From positions 62,001 through 126,000 of the forward strand of contig JAAOMT010000429.1 of the NCBI GenBank assembly GCA_016748015.1: a DNA stretch of 64,000 bases. The letters are read 5' to 3'. Numbering within the stretch: the stretch's first letter is position 1; the number at the start of each line of letters is the position of its first letter. Origin of the DNA: Geosiphon pyriformis. Taxonomy: Eukaryota; Glomeromycota; Glomeromycetes; Archaeosporales; Geosiphonaceae. This document shows positions 36,248-48,300 of the stretch, piece after piece. The notes under the pieces were generated by a model that worked only from the letters and a program-made list of their open reading frames with translations, was not told the DNA's origin and made no database searches. Both the position numbers and the translations under genes were made by a program.

Positions 36248-36249
36248 TA
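36245..36249 (-). promoter_or_regulatory. TAATG overlap of LINE1 ORF1 stop and ORF2 start
   Basis: The minus strand reads TAATG: the last A of the ORF1 stop is the first base of the ORF2 start. Such UAAUG overlaps are known to support termination-reinitiation in some LINEs (for example SART1). LINE2 reads TTAATA at the equivalent place (about 49575), as decay of the same motif would give. Confidence 0.7.
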
Positions 36250-38047
36250 AGAAAGAGGTAGAGAAGGAGCACCACCTGCCAAAGCCAAATCATCCAAGTG
36301 TGCTGATAGACTCATGACCAAAGCAGAGAGATCTTCCAACATGTTTTCCAATTTCACAACCTTAAGTGAAGCAGTTGAACCCGAAACAGCAGCAGTTTTA
36401 TCATTAGTGGCATCACCCAAACCCATTCCCATTACTATATTCTCCCCTTGATTCTGCAATAAGGGGGTCACTGGCAGTTGACATCTAAGACTAGGCTGGG
36501 AAACTGCTGGCACGAATGATTCCAACCTCTTAGCCAACTCACCAATTTGTCCCATAAGGCTGACAAGACTGCTTTCAATGCTAACCAAACGTTTTTCCAA
36601 ATCATTCACCACTGGAGGGAGAGGTTTACCATTTCTAATGGAACCAAGCTAAGAGTTGTATCCAAGAAAAGTGCCCGAAGGAATAGAGCCAACCACTGAT
36701 GCCCAAGTCTTCCCACCAAAAGCCAAAGGACGAGAAACAGAAGCAAATTTTCTTTCATAAATCTTTGCCAATCTAAACCAATCCTGAGCCAAAAGAGAAG
36801 CCCTCTTGCCCTTCAGATTCGAAAATACACCAGCTGATTTACAATTCCTAGATATATGACCAAAAGAATTGCAAGAGAAACATAAGGCAGCAAACAGGCA
36901 TGACCAATGAAGTCTGACACCATTTATCACCAAAGTATTGGCCAGAGCCCGATTTAGATTGCTTTCAGACTCAAAACACACTGTGGCACAGTGTGCCCAA
37001 GTGTAGTTAACTGAATTGCACTCGATAACACATGTTTTCCCACCCACTGAACCAATAAAAGCCCAAAGATCATGTGTATTGGTTCTCACAGGAAAAGTGT
37101 AAAGCAACGCCTTAAACTCATTTTTGAAATCACATGTCTGTTTATCCACATCAGCTCCAGCCACCCAGACCGCATTTTTCCTGATAAGGATAAACCACTT
37201 GGATCAACAAATTAGTCTGATCAGAATCTTTCAAAGTGACAATTGCTTTTTGCCACAGTCCTACCAACTGCATTTTGATCAACACAACAACCCCAAATTT
37301 GGAAACAGTTGCGCACACTGCCTCAATCAATGTATCAACAGGAATCTCCTTAATCACAATATCCTAATTTATACAATTGTTTACTGGATGCTTAAGATTA
37401 GTGTTTATCACAACATTACAATCATGAGCCAATTTTTCCGCAGCCATCATTGCCATTTCAGAAGTAAAAGTTGCATGAATTATCCCACCAAATTTTGAGA
37501 AGATAGAAGCCCCCTCAAAACCATTCACATCTGAAAAAATTTTCTTAATAAAATTCAATTTTTTCTAAGAGGATTTTTCAGCAACGGCCACCAAATCAAT
37601 ATTCAAAGCAAAAGATTTGCGAACAAAAACATGAACTGAAGGTTTAAGCAAAAGAGAAGGTAGAAAGAGGGCAGACTCATTCAAAAAATCACCATTATCA
37701 AAGCCATCTTCAAAGTTGATTTTGCCCAGTGGTTTGCCCAATACTTTCTTGGTCTTAATTTTGATACCTGAGCTCTTTGGTGTTTGGTTGGGGTTCTCAC
37801 CATCAAATACATTCTTTTCACTATAATTGATACTGGTCTCCTCAATAAGGCACTCTTCCTCCATGTTAACATTCTTAAACTCGGTAGTGTTACCAGTCTC
37901 AGAATTTTGTGAGTGATTTCCAGTTGTTTCAATAACACCCCCTCCTACCAAAACACTCTTAGCCAAAACACTACCCTTTCTTTTCTTTCTTGATAGAACA
38001 GGTCCAAAACCACCACCAGCACCAGAATTTTTTGCAACCTTCTTCAT
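36247..38047 (-). pseudogene. LINE1 ORF1: RNA-binding zinc-knuckle protein
   Basis: Starts MKKVAKNSGAGGG. It has a basic, Ser-rich N-terminus, an RRM-like middle region (GGIIHATFTSEMAMMAAEKL, IVIKEIPVDTLIEAVCATVSKFG), then VGGKTCVIECN, and a knuckle CFSCNSFGHISRNC near 36855-36895. A conserved LAFGGKTWASVVG segment follows, then a coiled-coil-like tail (LEKRLVSIESSLVSLMGQIGELAKRLE). One frameshift lies near 37195-37200, with a few stops. Its TAA overlaps the ORF2 ATG as TAATG. It would coat LINE RNA. Confidence 0.88.
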
Positions 38048-38195
38048 AACAGCAATAGTAGAGCCAATAGTGGTCTCGAAATCAAAAAACAGTTTGGATT
38101 TGTTGTACTGAATGGCTAAAAACTTCTTTTACTAAAACTTTTAACTCTTTTTTGGGAATTTGGAACGAAGAAGAGAAAGAAGTTTTTCCATAAAC

Positions 38196-38466
38196 TTATT
38201 AATATAAGTATAATTTTACTTCAAATTATAAAAAAACTATTTTTTGAAGGAAGAGATAATATTGTTTTAAACTGAATTGTTTTTCTTTCAATATTTTTTT
38301 TTTTACTTTTAATACTTTTATTATATATACATAATTTATATTATACAAGATTCCTTAAAATCCTTCAATTTTTTAAAAAAAATCTTGGAATTTTTTTTTT
38401 TACTATGTTTATTTCTGATTAGCTATTTTATCTACTTATTATAATTCCTAATTTTTATAAGTAACA
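38196..38466 (-). repeat. Solo LTR D, right part
   Basis: Continues LTR D after LINE1. It aligns with the reverse complement of C's 3' LTR across the junction and with A1's LTR (TTATATATACATAAT near 38322). Ends AAGTAACA, then the ATAG duplicate. Confidence 0.85.
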
Positions 38467-38470
38467 ATAG

Positions 38471-39830
38471 ATGAAAAAAATATTATTAGCTATAATCAAA
38501 ACAGTTAAAGCAAATAAATCTAAGAAAATTACACTCACTTTAATGTATGTAGTTTAAGCTATTACTTAACAATTTTACTAATATCTTTGTAAATAAAAAT
38601 AAATTTGGCAAAACTGATATTATTTAGCATCAGATCAAAACTAAAAATGCCATGGCAATAAAACAAAAAACATATTAAATACCACTTGTCAATTATAAGA
38701 TTATTTATTAAAAAATCAACTGTATGTTAGACAATAAGTTAATTTAATTATCAATAAGTTCATGATCATTATTAGTAATACTTTTTCAGAAAAAAAATAG
38801 AAAAATTTGCTTTTGTGTAAATTACAAAAAACTTAATAATATTATTTATGAAAACAGTTATTTTACTCTATGAATCCAAAAACTATTTGATATTTTTGGA
38901 GAAAAGAAATAGTTTTCAATATTAGACTTAAATAGTGGTTACTAACAAGTAGCCATGAATTCAGCTAACAAAGAGAAAATAGCATTTACCATTAGAAAAG
39001 AGAATTTTAAATTCAATATTATGTTTTTTGGCTTAACTAATACTTCAGCTATTTTCCAATGGCTAATAAAAATTGTGTATATTAGATTATTATAAAAATC
39101 AGTAGTAATTTACTTAGATAACACAAATATATTCTCTAAAACATTTAATAATCATTTTTATTATTTTTAACAAGTGTTTGAAAAATTAAGAAAAGCTGGA
39201 TTAAAATTAAATACTACTAAATATTTCTTTAAAAAAACAAAACTCAAGTTTTTAATACATGTTGTAAGCAAAAATAGCATTAAAACAGATCTAATAAAAT
39301 TAAAATAGTTAAGAATTTTTTAGTATTAACAAACTTAATAGAACTAAAAACATTTTTGGAATTTACTAAATACTATTGTCACTTTATTCAAAACTTCTTT
39401 AAATTAGCTCAATTATTGTATTAGTTTCAAGCCAAAAACATCAAATATAAATAGACTGCAATATAACAAAAAGTCTTTAACATCTTAAGACAAAAGTTTA
39501 TTTAAGCTTTAGTCATGATCTATTCAGATTACAACAAGTTATTTATTATTACAACAAATGTATTAAGCAAACATTAAAAGCAGTACTATTACAAAAATAA
39601 GCTAATAGATAAGAACACTTAATAGCATATGCCAGCCAAAATTTAAGTCTAGTTAAAAAGAATTATAAAACTTTAGCACCAGAACATTTAGCTATTTATT
39701 AGGCTGTTATGAATAAAAAAATGCTTAAATCAAAACTTTGATATATACACTAATTACAAAGAATTAACATCAATTCAAAAACAAAAATTTGGAGATAATT
39801 GCTATGCAAAATAAAAAATAAAACTTGTAC
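38471..39830 (+). pseudogene. C reverse transcriptase and RNase H, decayed
   Basis: Colinear with B 26045-27400. Recognisable: KTDIIQHQIKTKN-like, LFQKKNRKICFCVNYKKL-like, LDLNSGY, FNIMFFGLTNTSAIFQWLI, and YLDN for the YxDD box (about 39109-39121). RNase H: FIITTNVLS and ALEHLAIY-like. Nearly every remaining change from B is a transition. Confidence 0.8.
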
Positions 39831-41180
39831 TATTTAATTATACAACAAACTATAAAAAGAGAAAAAAAAATAGAAATACTAACAGCTTATTACAAATAAG
39901 ACAAATTTAAAAAAAACATTTTAATCCAAAAATATAACAAAAAATAAACACACAAAAATACTAACAATTCTAATATTATATTAATACTCAACAGTTTAAG
40001 AAAAAATTATTTCAAAAAGAACAAAACAACATAAAACAACAATCAAAATATTTTATTATTTACTAAAATATACTATATTGGAAAAACAAAAAAATTCCAA
40101 ATTAGCTACTCAAAGTAATTATAAAACCAAAAAAAAAAACAATATTGTTTAATATACACTTAGATCCAACTACAGAACACTTTTATAAAGAAATAACTAT
40201 AAAAAAAACCAAAAAAAAATATTATTAGCTATTAATTTATCTAAATATTATTCAATATATTCAAAATTGTGATGTTTGTTAAAGAAAAAAAGAAACAAGA
40301 CTTAATGAATTACTAAAACCAATTAAAGTAGAACAATTATTTAATTAGATTAAAATTGATTTAATTAGATTATTAATTATAATCAGCAAAGACAACTAAT
40401 ACATAACAGTAGTCATAGATTATTTTATAAAATAACTAAAAGCTAAAACAATTCAAAAAGCAAATGCAGAATCTATAGCCAAATTTATATACCAAAATTT
40501 AATTTGTTGACACAAATGTTTAAAAGAATTGTTATTAGACCAAAAAACTTATTTTGTAAACAAAATATTGACAAAATTAAGTCAAAAATTTGGAGTTAAG
40601 AGATTATTATCATCATCATATTATTTACAAACAAATAGCTTAGTTAAAAGATCTAATAAAACATTTTGTGAAATGATAGCCAAAACCAACCAAGTAAACC
40701 AAGACAAATAGAATATATTTATACTATTAATATTATTTGCTTATTAAACAATAAAGCAAGATATCATACAAACAACACTATTTAAACTAGTTTATAATAA
40801 AACAGCAATATTATTAATTGAGATAAAAATCAATACATATCTAATTAAACCAATAATAAAAACCAACTTTTAAGAAATATTGCTAAAAAGAACATATAAC
40901 TTAATAGAAACTTTAGAAAACAAAAAATAAAAGCAGTTGATTATATATAAAAGTTAAAAAAAAAAAAAAAAAACAATATAATAACTAGTTATCAAATAAA
41001 CCAGCCATATTCAGAATTGAAAACAAAGTACTTTTATATCATATTAAAGTGAAAAAACAATAAAATAGAAAGTTTGATCCCAAATAGGATAATTTATTTC
41101 ACATTAAAGAAATTCTGAGAAATAAAACATATAAGTTAAGATAAAACAACAAAATTTTAGCTAAAACAACACATAATAAT
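39831..41180 (+). pseudogene. C integrase, decayed
   Basis: Aligned with B 27440-28790. The second Asp region reads LLLDQKTYFVN and the Glu region reads NSLVKRSNK, so the catalytic Glu is Lys. A 60-residue open piece is at 40529-40711. The GPY/F region is at about 41085-41150. Confidence 0.75.
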
Positions 41181-42036
41181 TGACTAAAACTATACTACAA
41201 TATAATATTATTATTTATTAATAATATTCTACAACTGAGAGTACAATAAATAATTTAACTATATGAAATTTTATAAGATCTAAAATTAATTATAATTATT
41301 AACACAAACATATTAAATTGATTTACTAAAACAGTATATAAAAAACCAACACATATGACAAAAGCAATAAAAAAATAGAAATTATAAACAATATTTACTC
41401 CCTAGCCCAAAAATTATTTTAATTCATCAGATATCAAAAATTGAACATAGTAATTACAATTAATCAACAAATTATACAATACAAAAACACAAAAAAAAAA
41501 TTAAAACTCCAATATAAAATACAATAAAAAGTATATGTAAAGCCTAAAAACATAGTAAATAATATGGTAGTAAAAGTAAAAATATTATTAGAAATACTAA
41601 AAACAATAACACTATATAAAGAGTTAATAAAAAAAAATTGAAAATGGTAAATACAACAATTTTTTAAAAACTTTTGCTATTACCACTTGAAACAAAAGCT
41701 CAATATTTAGAACTTGTATACAGATAAAACAAAATAGAGGTTTAACATAATAATATTATAGCAAATAAAACAATTTGTGAAAAAGAACAATTTACTTACA
41801 CAAATATAAACAATATATTGATTACAAGCAGGATTTTATTGTCCAAAAATACTGTTATACCTAACAATAAATACCATAATCATTAATTAATTAGGAAAAA
41901 TTACCAATGCTTAATTCAAAGAATTACAGACTAAAATTGCTCAAGTAATTTTAGAGAAAAAAATAATGAAATTAATTTAAGAAGAAGATTTAGAAAAGCT
42001 AAAAGATTTGTAAAATTTTAATAAAATTCAATATTA
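41181..42036 (+). pseudogene. C pol C-terminal extension, decayed
   Basis: Aligns with the extensions of B and A2: LIKKNWKW-like then QQFFKNFCYYHL (about 41620-41690), LNIQNLYTDKTK-like, ending NFNKIQY before the purine tract. It shows that the extension was already part of the family when C inserted. Confidence 0.65.
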
Positions 42037-42050
42037 AAAAAAGGAAATAA

Positions 42051-42856
42051 TATTACTTATAAAAATAAATATCATAATAGATAAAAAATAGCCAATGAGA
42101 AAAAAGCATAATAAAAAAAATTCCAGGATTTTTTTTAAGAAATTGCAAGATTTCAGAATTTTTTTTAAAGAAATTAAAAATTTTAAAGAATTTTATATAA
42201 CATAAATTATGTAAATATAGTAAAAGTGTTAGAAACAAAAAAAGTATTTAGAACAGTTAATAGAAACAATAGTTAGCAATGAGTAATTATCTAATATCTT
42301 TTTTTTTAAAAAATTGTTTTTTATAACTTGAAATAAAATCATATCCATATTAATAAAAACATTTATTATTATCCAAATTCATGTTTTTATCACTTGATTA
42401 AGAAATATTAATCAATTTTACACTATTAACAATCCATGTTGATAGAATTTAATATTTAATCACACTAAACTAATAGTTATTAATTATGGCTATTAATAGA
42501 ATACTAATTTTTTTTTATTTTATTTTATTTATTTATTTTGTTGTATACTAATTGATTAAAAAATTAAGTATTAAGTAATTAATATTAAAAATATTCTAAT
42601 AAAAAATTCATAAAACAAGAGTAAAAACTTAAAAATAGCTTATCAAAAGAGCACAACTGCCAGAATAAACCAGTAACTATGTTAAAAAAAGAAATTCACA
42701 GAAAAAACTCTTAATTAAATCTCTGTTCATTATACAAAGAACTCAACCAAAATCTTCAAACTCCAAAATCTTTAAAAATTACTATTATTAATAGTTATTA
42801 AATATTAAGTTATAGATTTGTTATTTGTTTAACACTCCAAATAATTATCTGTAATA
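42051..42856 (+). repeat. 3' LTR of C
   Basis: 806 bp. Begins TATTACTTATA (intact family TGTTACTCATA) and ends CTGTAATA (family TGTAACA). Heavily A+T-shifted. Followed directly by LINE sequence. Confidence 0.85.
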
Positions 42857-43380
42857 ATAAATAATTTTGGCTTGATAAATAAGTACTATATTTATAATAA
42901 GTTAAATCAAGACAAAGTTTTTTTTTTTGATACATCTTTTATGAATTTTTTTGTGTAAAGTTAAAAAGCAAAAAAATGTGTATAATTATAAAATCAAATT
43001 TAATTTCATTATTAAAACAGATTAAGTTAAAATTCAAGTTAATTTAATATTATTTTTAATTGCTAGTGTTTTTGTTAATAATATAATTTGAATTAAATAT
43101 AATCAAATAACAACTTAACATATTTTGAATATTATAAGTGAATTTTTTCAAATTAATAATATTTTAATTAATAATAAAAAAACAATGATTATTTTAATCA
43201 ATTACAAAGTTGTAAACTCTTTTTACCAATTAGTAATCTGCCAATTTTTATTACAAAAAAAAGAGAATTTCACTAATATTTGAGTATTTTTTTGTCAACA
43301 GAAAATTTGTTAAAGTCTAACTTAGCAAAAACACACTCAGATGTCAAATTTTTTGCTGGTATTATATTAAAAAAAATTAT
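42857..43380 (+). pseudogene. LINE4 reverse-transcriptase fragment, host of C
   Basis: Plus-strand sequence colinear with the reverse complement of LINE1 34170-33650. The block for DFGLTDGY, the block for EVFS..FYDSLLCKVK and the catalytic box (FVNN for FVDD, about 43070) are all recognisable after decay. It begins exactly where C's LTR ends, so C is inserted in this LINE. The upstream half lies left of the window. Confidence 0.78.
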
Positions 43381-44211
43381 TATTACAGATAAGTTTAATA
43401 GAGTATAAAGATAATATTTAATGTTCAAGATTTGTATAAAAAAGTTGTAAATTTTTTTTTAAATTCACAAAATACATGTTGTGTTTTATTAATTTTAAAA
43501 GATTTTTTAATTATAAAATACAGAGATGTATTTTTTAACAATTTGTGTTTATATATATAAGTTTTTTTTTCTAAACTAGTTGAATACAGTTACTAGTATT
43601 TAACATTGTTTTTTTGCTTTTCTGATAAGCTAACAAGATAGAATTAATATTCAATATTAGAAAAAGCTTTCTTTTTTTACCAAATTATTATAAAGTTTAT
43701 TTCTAAACAATCAATTTCTAATATTGCCACTTTACAAAATAAAATAAATAAATAAATAAAAAAAGATAAAAAAAATTAATTTTTATTAATTGTTGTAATT
43801 AAGAATAATTGTTTCAATCATTAAAATTTCAAAAACATTTATGCTAATTGTATTTTGTCTAAAACAAAAATAAAAAGCAGTAAATAGCTAAATATTAAAG
43901 ACAATAAGTTGTCAATATTAGATATTTCTGATTAAATTTAATAATATTTTATTGGAAGAATAAATAATAGATAATAAAATAACATAAGAAGATCTTTAAG
44001 CTTTTTAAAGAAGATAATAAAAAAGTTGATTTTTGATTTTTGTTTATTTTTTTTTTATTTGTTAAAATTATTTGTTTTTATACTTATCTTTAGTTTTACA
44101 ATATTGCTTTTAATTGTTTTGTTTATTGCTAACTATTTTCATTATTTTAGCTATTGTTTTGTTTTTATATATTATAACTAATTATCTTAAGTTATTACTA
44201 CTTGGGTAATA
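43381..44211 (+). repeat. Solo LTR, family 2, in LINE4
   Basis: 831 bp decayed relative of 10059-11004. The start TATTACAGATAAG aligns with TGTTATGGATAAA, and the end CTTGGGTAATA with CTTGGGTAACA. Flanked by TTAT on both sides (43377-43380 and 44212-44215). Confidence 0.83.
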
Positions 44212-44215
44212 TTAT

Positions 44216-45340
44216 CTTTTTTTTTAGAATTAAGCTTTTATAAAACTATATATGTTTTTAAAAATTGTTTTTTTAATATAATATTTAATTGTCATATTGA
44301 GTATTGCTTTTTGTGGTTTTTTAAACTGGAAATTTGTTATTTGTTCTATGATAATAAACTTTAATAAATTGTTTAGTAGTATAATTAGATAGTATTTAAA
44401 TACTAAATATAGTTAGTATATTGTTTTATAGTATAATATTAAGTTATTTTTTCTAATGAATTTTTTTACTTATTTAAGAGCTTTTCTATTGAATATTTAT
44501 TTTTAATGTTATTACAAAATGGTTTTTTAGTATATTTAATTGCTGATATTTTATTTTAATTGTAATTAGTCTTTTGTAAGTTTCTTAATTTTATTTGTAT
44601 AATAATATTAATATTATACTAAAAACTTTTTTTTTAATATTATAATATAAGTTATTTCTTAATTTCTGATTATTATATATGTTTATAAACTTTTTTTCAG
44701 AGACTAAACTAAAATTTATTTACTGTTTAAAGTTTTTTCTAAATCTATTTTTGCAATTATCTAATGTGTTTTTTTAATTTAAAAACATAAAATATTAATA
44801 ATCTTTAATACTTTTCTAATTTTTATAATAAAGCTTTTATCAATTAGTAATAACATAAATAATTTTGATCAAAAATTATTTTTTTAAGAGATTTAATTAA
44901 TGAATAATAGTTTTATTTAATAAATAATACAAGTAAGTTTTTTAATATTTTAGATTGTAATAATTTGGTTTTCAATATTTTTTTCATTTATTTTTGATTA
45001 AAAATTTTTATGGATATTTATTTTAAAAATAAAAACTAAAAAATAATTAAAGTAGAACTGTTGGATGAATTGTTTGATAATTTGTTGTTTTTTTTAATAT
45101 TAAAATTACTGTATATATAAATATTTATAGTTTTATAAAAAAATATATTGTAATATTTTTTAATATTTTAACCTAGTGTTTGCTGTTATTACTATTTGGT
45201 ATTGATTACTATTACAAGTTAATACTTGCTATTATTACAAAATAATGCTTGTTATTATGTTAATTATTAACCTTTTAAAATTATTATTATGCTATATTAT
45301 GATTAAATAATTTATATTATTTTATAATTTTTTTGTTAAA
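44216..45340. other. Unclassified A+T-rich stretch
   Basis: No open frame and no secure match to another part of the window. Its left part may be the downstream part of LINE4 (a faint similarity near 44290-44330), too decayed to align by eye. Confidence 0.4.
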
Positions 45341-45344
45341 TTTT

Positions 45345-48300
45345 TGAATTATAACACCAGATATTATTCTTATAAGCCAAACCAAAGTTATACACAAAGT
45401 TTATAATCTTTTTATTAACAATTTTAATATCTTTGAAAATTAAGAGAGATTTTTAAAACCAATTTTTATAAACAAATCTTTATATAAAATTAAATACACC
45501 AAAACATTAAAGTAATACAAAGTAAGCCATTATGAAACACATAAAAAAACTTAAACAAAACCAAATCTGTTTTCTAAATAGCTACATAAATATTTAATAG
45601 TCTTTTACAAGATTAATTATTTGACTTGGAGAAAAAAGCATAATCAGAAAACTCAATATTCTTATAGAACAGATATAAAATATTTCAATAATACTTATTG
45701 TATAAATGCTTTTAAATAGTCATAAACAGCCTATAATATAAAGCCTTCATAAAATTAAAACATATACCAATTATAATTTTGCTTATAAATTCTGTTAATA
45801 TGTAAGAATTAAAATGTTATATTAGTAAAAATCTAATTCAGTTTATATTTTCAATTAAATTAATAATTAAACTATAAGTGCTAAATCCAACTTTCTAATA
45901 AACATGATAGATTATCTAAAAAATTTTGTAAACAAAATACTTTATATTTTTAGAAATAATTATATTATTAGCTTTAATAAAATGTGTTTATATTCAAACT
46001 AGAAGCATTATATTCAAAAATAAAGCTGTATCGGCCAAGACATTAGATAATTCATTGTTTAATATACTTAAATAGTTTTTAACTTTATATTAATTAATAT
46101 TTAACTTTTTATTCTTAATAATATTTACAATTTAATAATGTTTAATCCAATAATTATACATAAAAAAAGGACATATTCTAAAGCAAATATTATAATTTGC
46201 AACTTAGTTATGATAAAAAAAACCAATTCAAATATTTTAACATCTAAATCCAAATCAATATTATCAAAAAATTCTATTATACTAGTCTTATTACAAAAAT
46301 ACTCAGATTTTTAAGAAAACTATTAGTATAAACAAAAAAACAAATCATATTAACATTTAAAAACTATTTATAAACCAAATTAAAATCATATAAACCAAAA
46401 TATCTAAAGATTAAAAGCTAATAGCCAAAAAAAAATTAAAAGAGCAAAAAACTGTACTATTTAGAAACCTAATAGCAGAATAAAACCAAATTAGAACAGA
46501 ATTCTAAAAATTTAGTTTTTTCCAATATTTAAAAGTTTTTTAATTAAAAATAACATCTTTTTTATTATACAATATTTAACAAAAACAATCTTAAACCATT
46601 TAAGTAAACAAAACATCTTAAATAAAACAAATCTATTTAAGATAGTTAACATTAAAATTTTTCTTCAAAATTGAATTGCTGAATGCAAAAAATTAACTAA
46701 AACAAATTGTAATTATGAAAAATACAAATCATATTAGTCAGAAAATTGTTCAATAAACAAATCTTTAAACAAACTAGATAATACAAAAAATAATAAAAAA
46801 ACCAACTTAGAACTTGTAAGTTAAAAAACCTATAAATAAACAAACAGTCCAGAATATTATATGTATTAAAAAAACTTAATATAAAAACCAACTTGCTTTT
46901 AGTTTGTACTTATTCAAAATTTTTTAAGTTATATAATAAAAAATAATAAATCACATTATTTAAAAAGTTTAAAAATAAACAAAACTTAAATTTTAAGCTT
47001 TTATAAATTATAGTGTTTTATTTATTACATATTTTATTAGAGACAAAACTAAATTAAATCTTGTAGTTAATAATAAAATAAAGCATCATTAAGATTAAAT
47101 ATAAAAACTTTTTATTAGAAATAACTTTTCTTAAAACTTTGTTAATAAAAAATCTAATATCTAAATAAGCTTTTATCAAACTAAGCTTAAACAAACTCTT
47201 TATTAAAAAAAATATTCAAATATCTGTAAGATTTTTTTTGTTTAATTATTGATTAATAAAGAAAAATTTATTATTTTATAATAAATTAGAATAGTTACAG
47301 TTTTATTATTATTAATTAAAATATTATTAACTTAAAAAATTCATTCATAATATTTAAGATATATTATTAACAAATACACTAGCAACAAAAAAAATATAAG
47401 ACCAGTTTGGCTCTTTATATGTTTTATTTTAGTTATAAACTTAAAATCAATTCTATATCTACATATATTCTCTTGTTTTTTGATTTTATACAAAAGAAAA
47501 GCATAAAAAATATGGCAGAAAAGAGAAAAAAACACTTTATTCTGATTTAATGTATCATGTACATAATATTTGTTTGTCAAACTAAAATTAGTTATAATAT
47601 AATTAATATAATCATTATAAATACAGCCAAAAAATCTAATAAATTTGTTATATATTTTAATATAAATTAAACTGTTCTTTAAGTACATCTAATTTATCAA
47701 ATTATATACTTTTTACATATTTTATAATACCAATTAAAGTTTATAATTTTTTTCCAAAATATATTTTATTATTAAGCCAATAGCAAAAATTGGAAATTAT
47801 GTAGTTGTTTCTTTTAAAACCAAGAAATTGTCATCTTAAAACACATTATATTTATTGTAAACTAAAAAAATTTTATTTAACAACACTTTAAAAAAAATTT
47901 TCCAAGCAGTTTTAATTAGTGTAATAAGTTTTATATTAGTTAAAACTTTTTTTTACTTATATAACTTAGGAATTATCAATATTTAAGCTTTTTTCAAAAC
48001 TGAAAAATTGATTTATATATTAAATAACTATTAAAAAAATCTAACAAAAAATTCAAAACCAAAAAATCACAATGTTTTTAAAGTTTATTAAGTATTTTAA
48101 ACAAATCAGAAACTTTTTTATCTAACAAATCTAATATAATTTTTAATATCTTACCAAAACCAATTTTTTTTTATTACTGCTCACTTTTTTATTCTTCTTT
48201 CTATAATTGAATTTACTTAATACATAATCTTATTAGATTTCAAAATCAAGTCTTTTCTATTAACTAACTAGTTTAAGATCACTTTACAAAAAAAATATTA

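Larger units (their letters stand above)
31432..38195 (-). mobile_element. LINE1: non-LTR retrotransposon with ORF1 and ORF2
   Basis: 6764 bp, minus strand, inserted in LTR D and flanked by the 8-bp duplication TTATTAAT (31424-31431 and 38196-38203). The 3' end (left) carries a short TAAAAAA-type repeat tail. ORF1 encodes an RNA-binding, zinc-knuckle protein; ORF2 encodes endonuclease, RT, RNase H and a C-terminal zinc motif. Apparently full length: about 150 bases of 5' leader precede ORF1. It closely resembles, from memory, LINE proteins of arbuscular mycorrhizal fungi. Confidence 0.95.
16692..42856 (+). mobile_element. Old Ty3/gypsy retrotransposon C, host of A2, B and D
   Basis: The same family and order as B, but strongly decayed towards A+T. 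Pieces: gag, protease, zinc module and dUTPase start (16692-20332), dUTPase end and linker (30509-30895), RT to extension (38471-42036), 3' LTR (42051-42856). Joining the pieces across B and across D restores colinearity with B. It is inserted in a plus-strand LINE that resumes at 42857. Confidence 0.85.
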
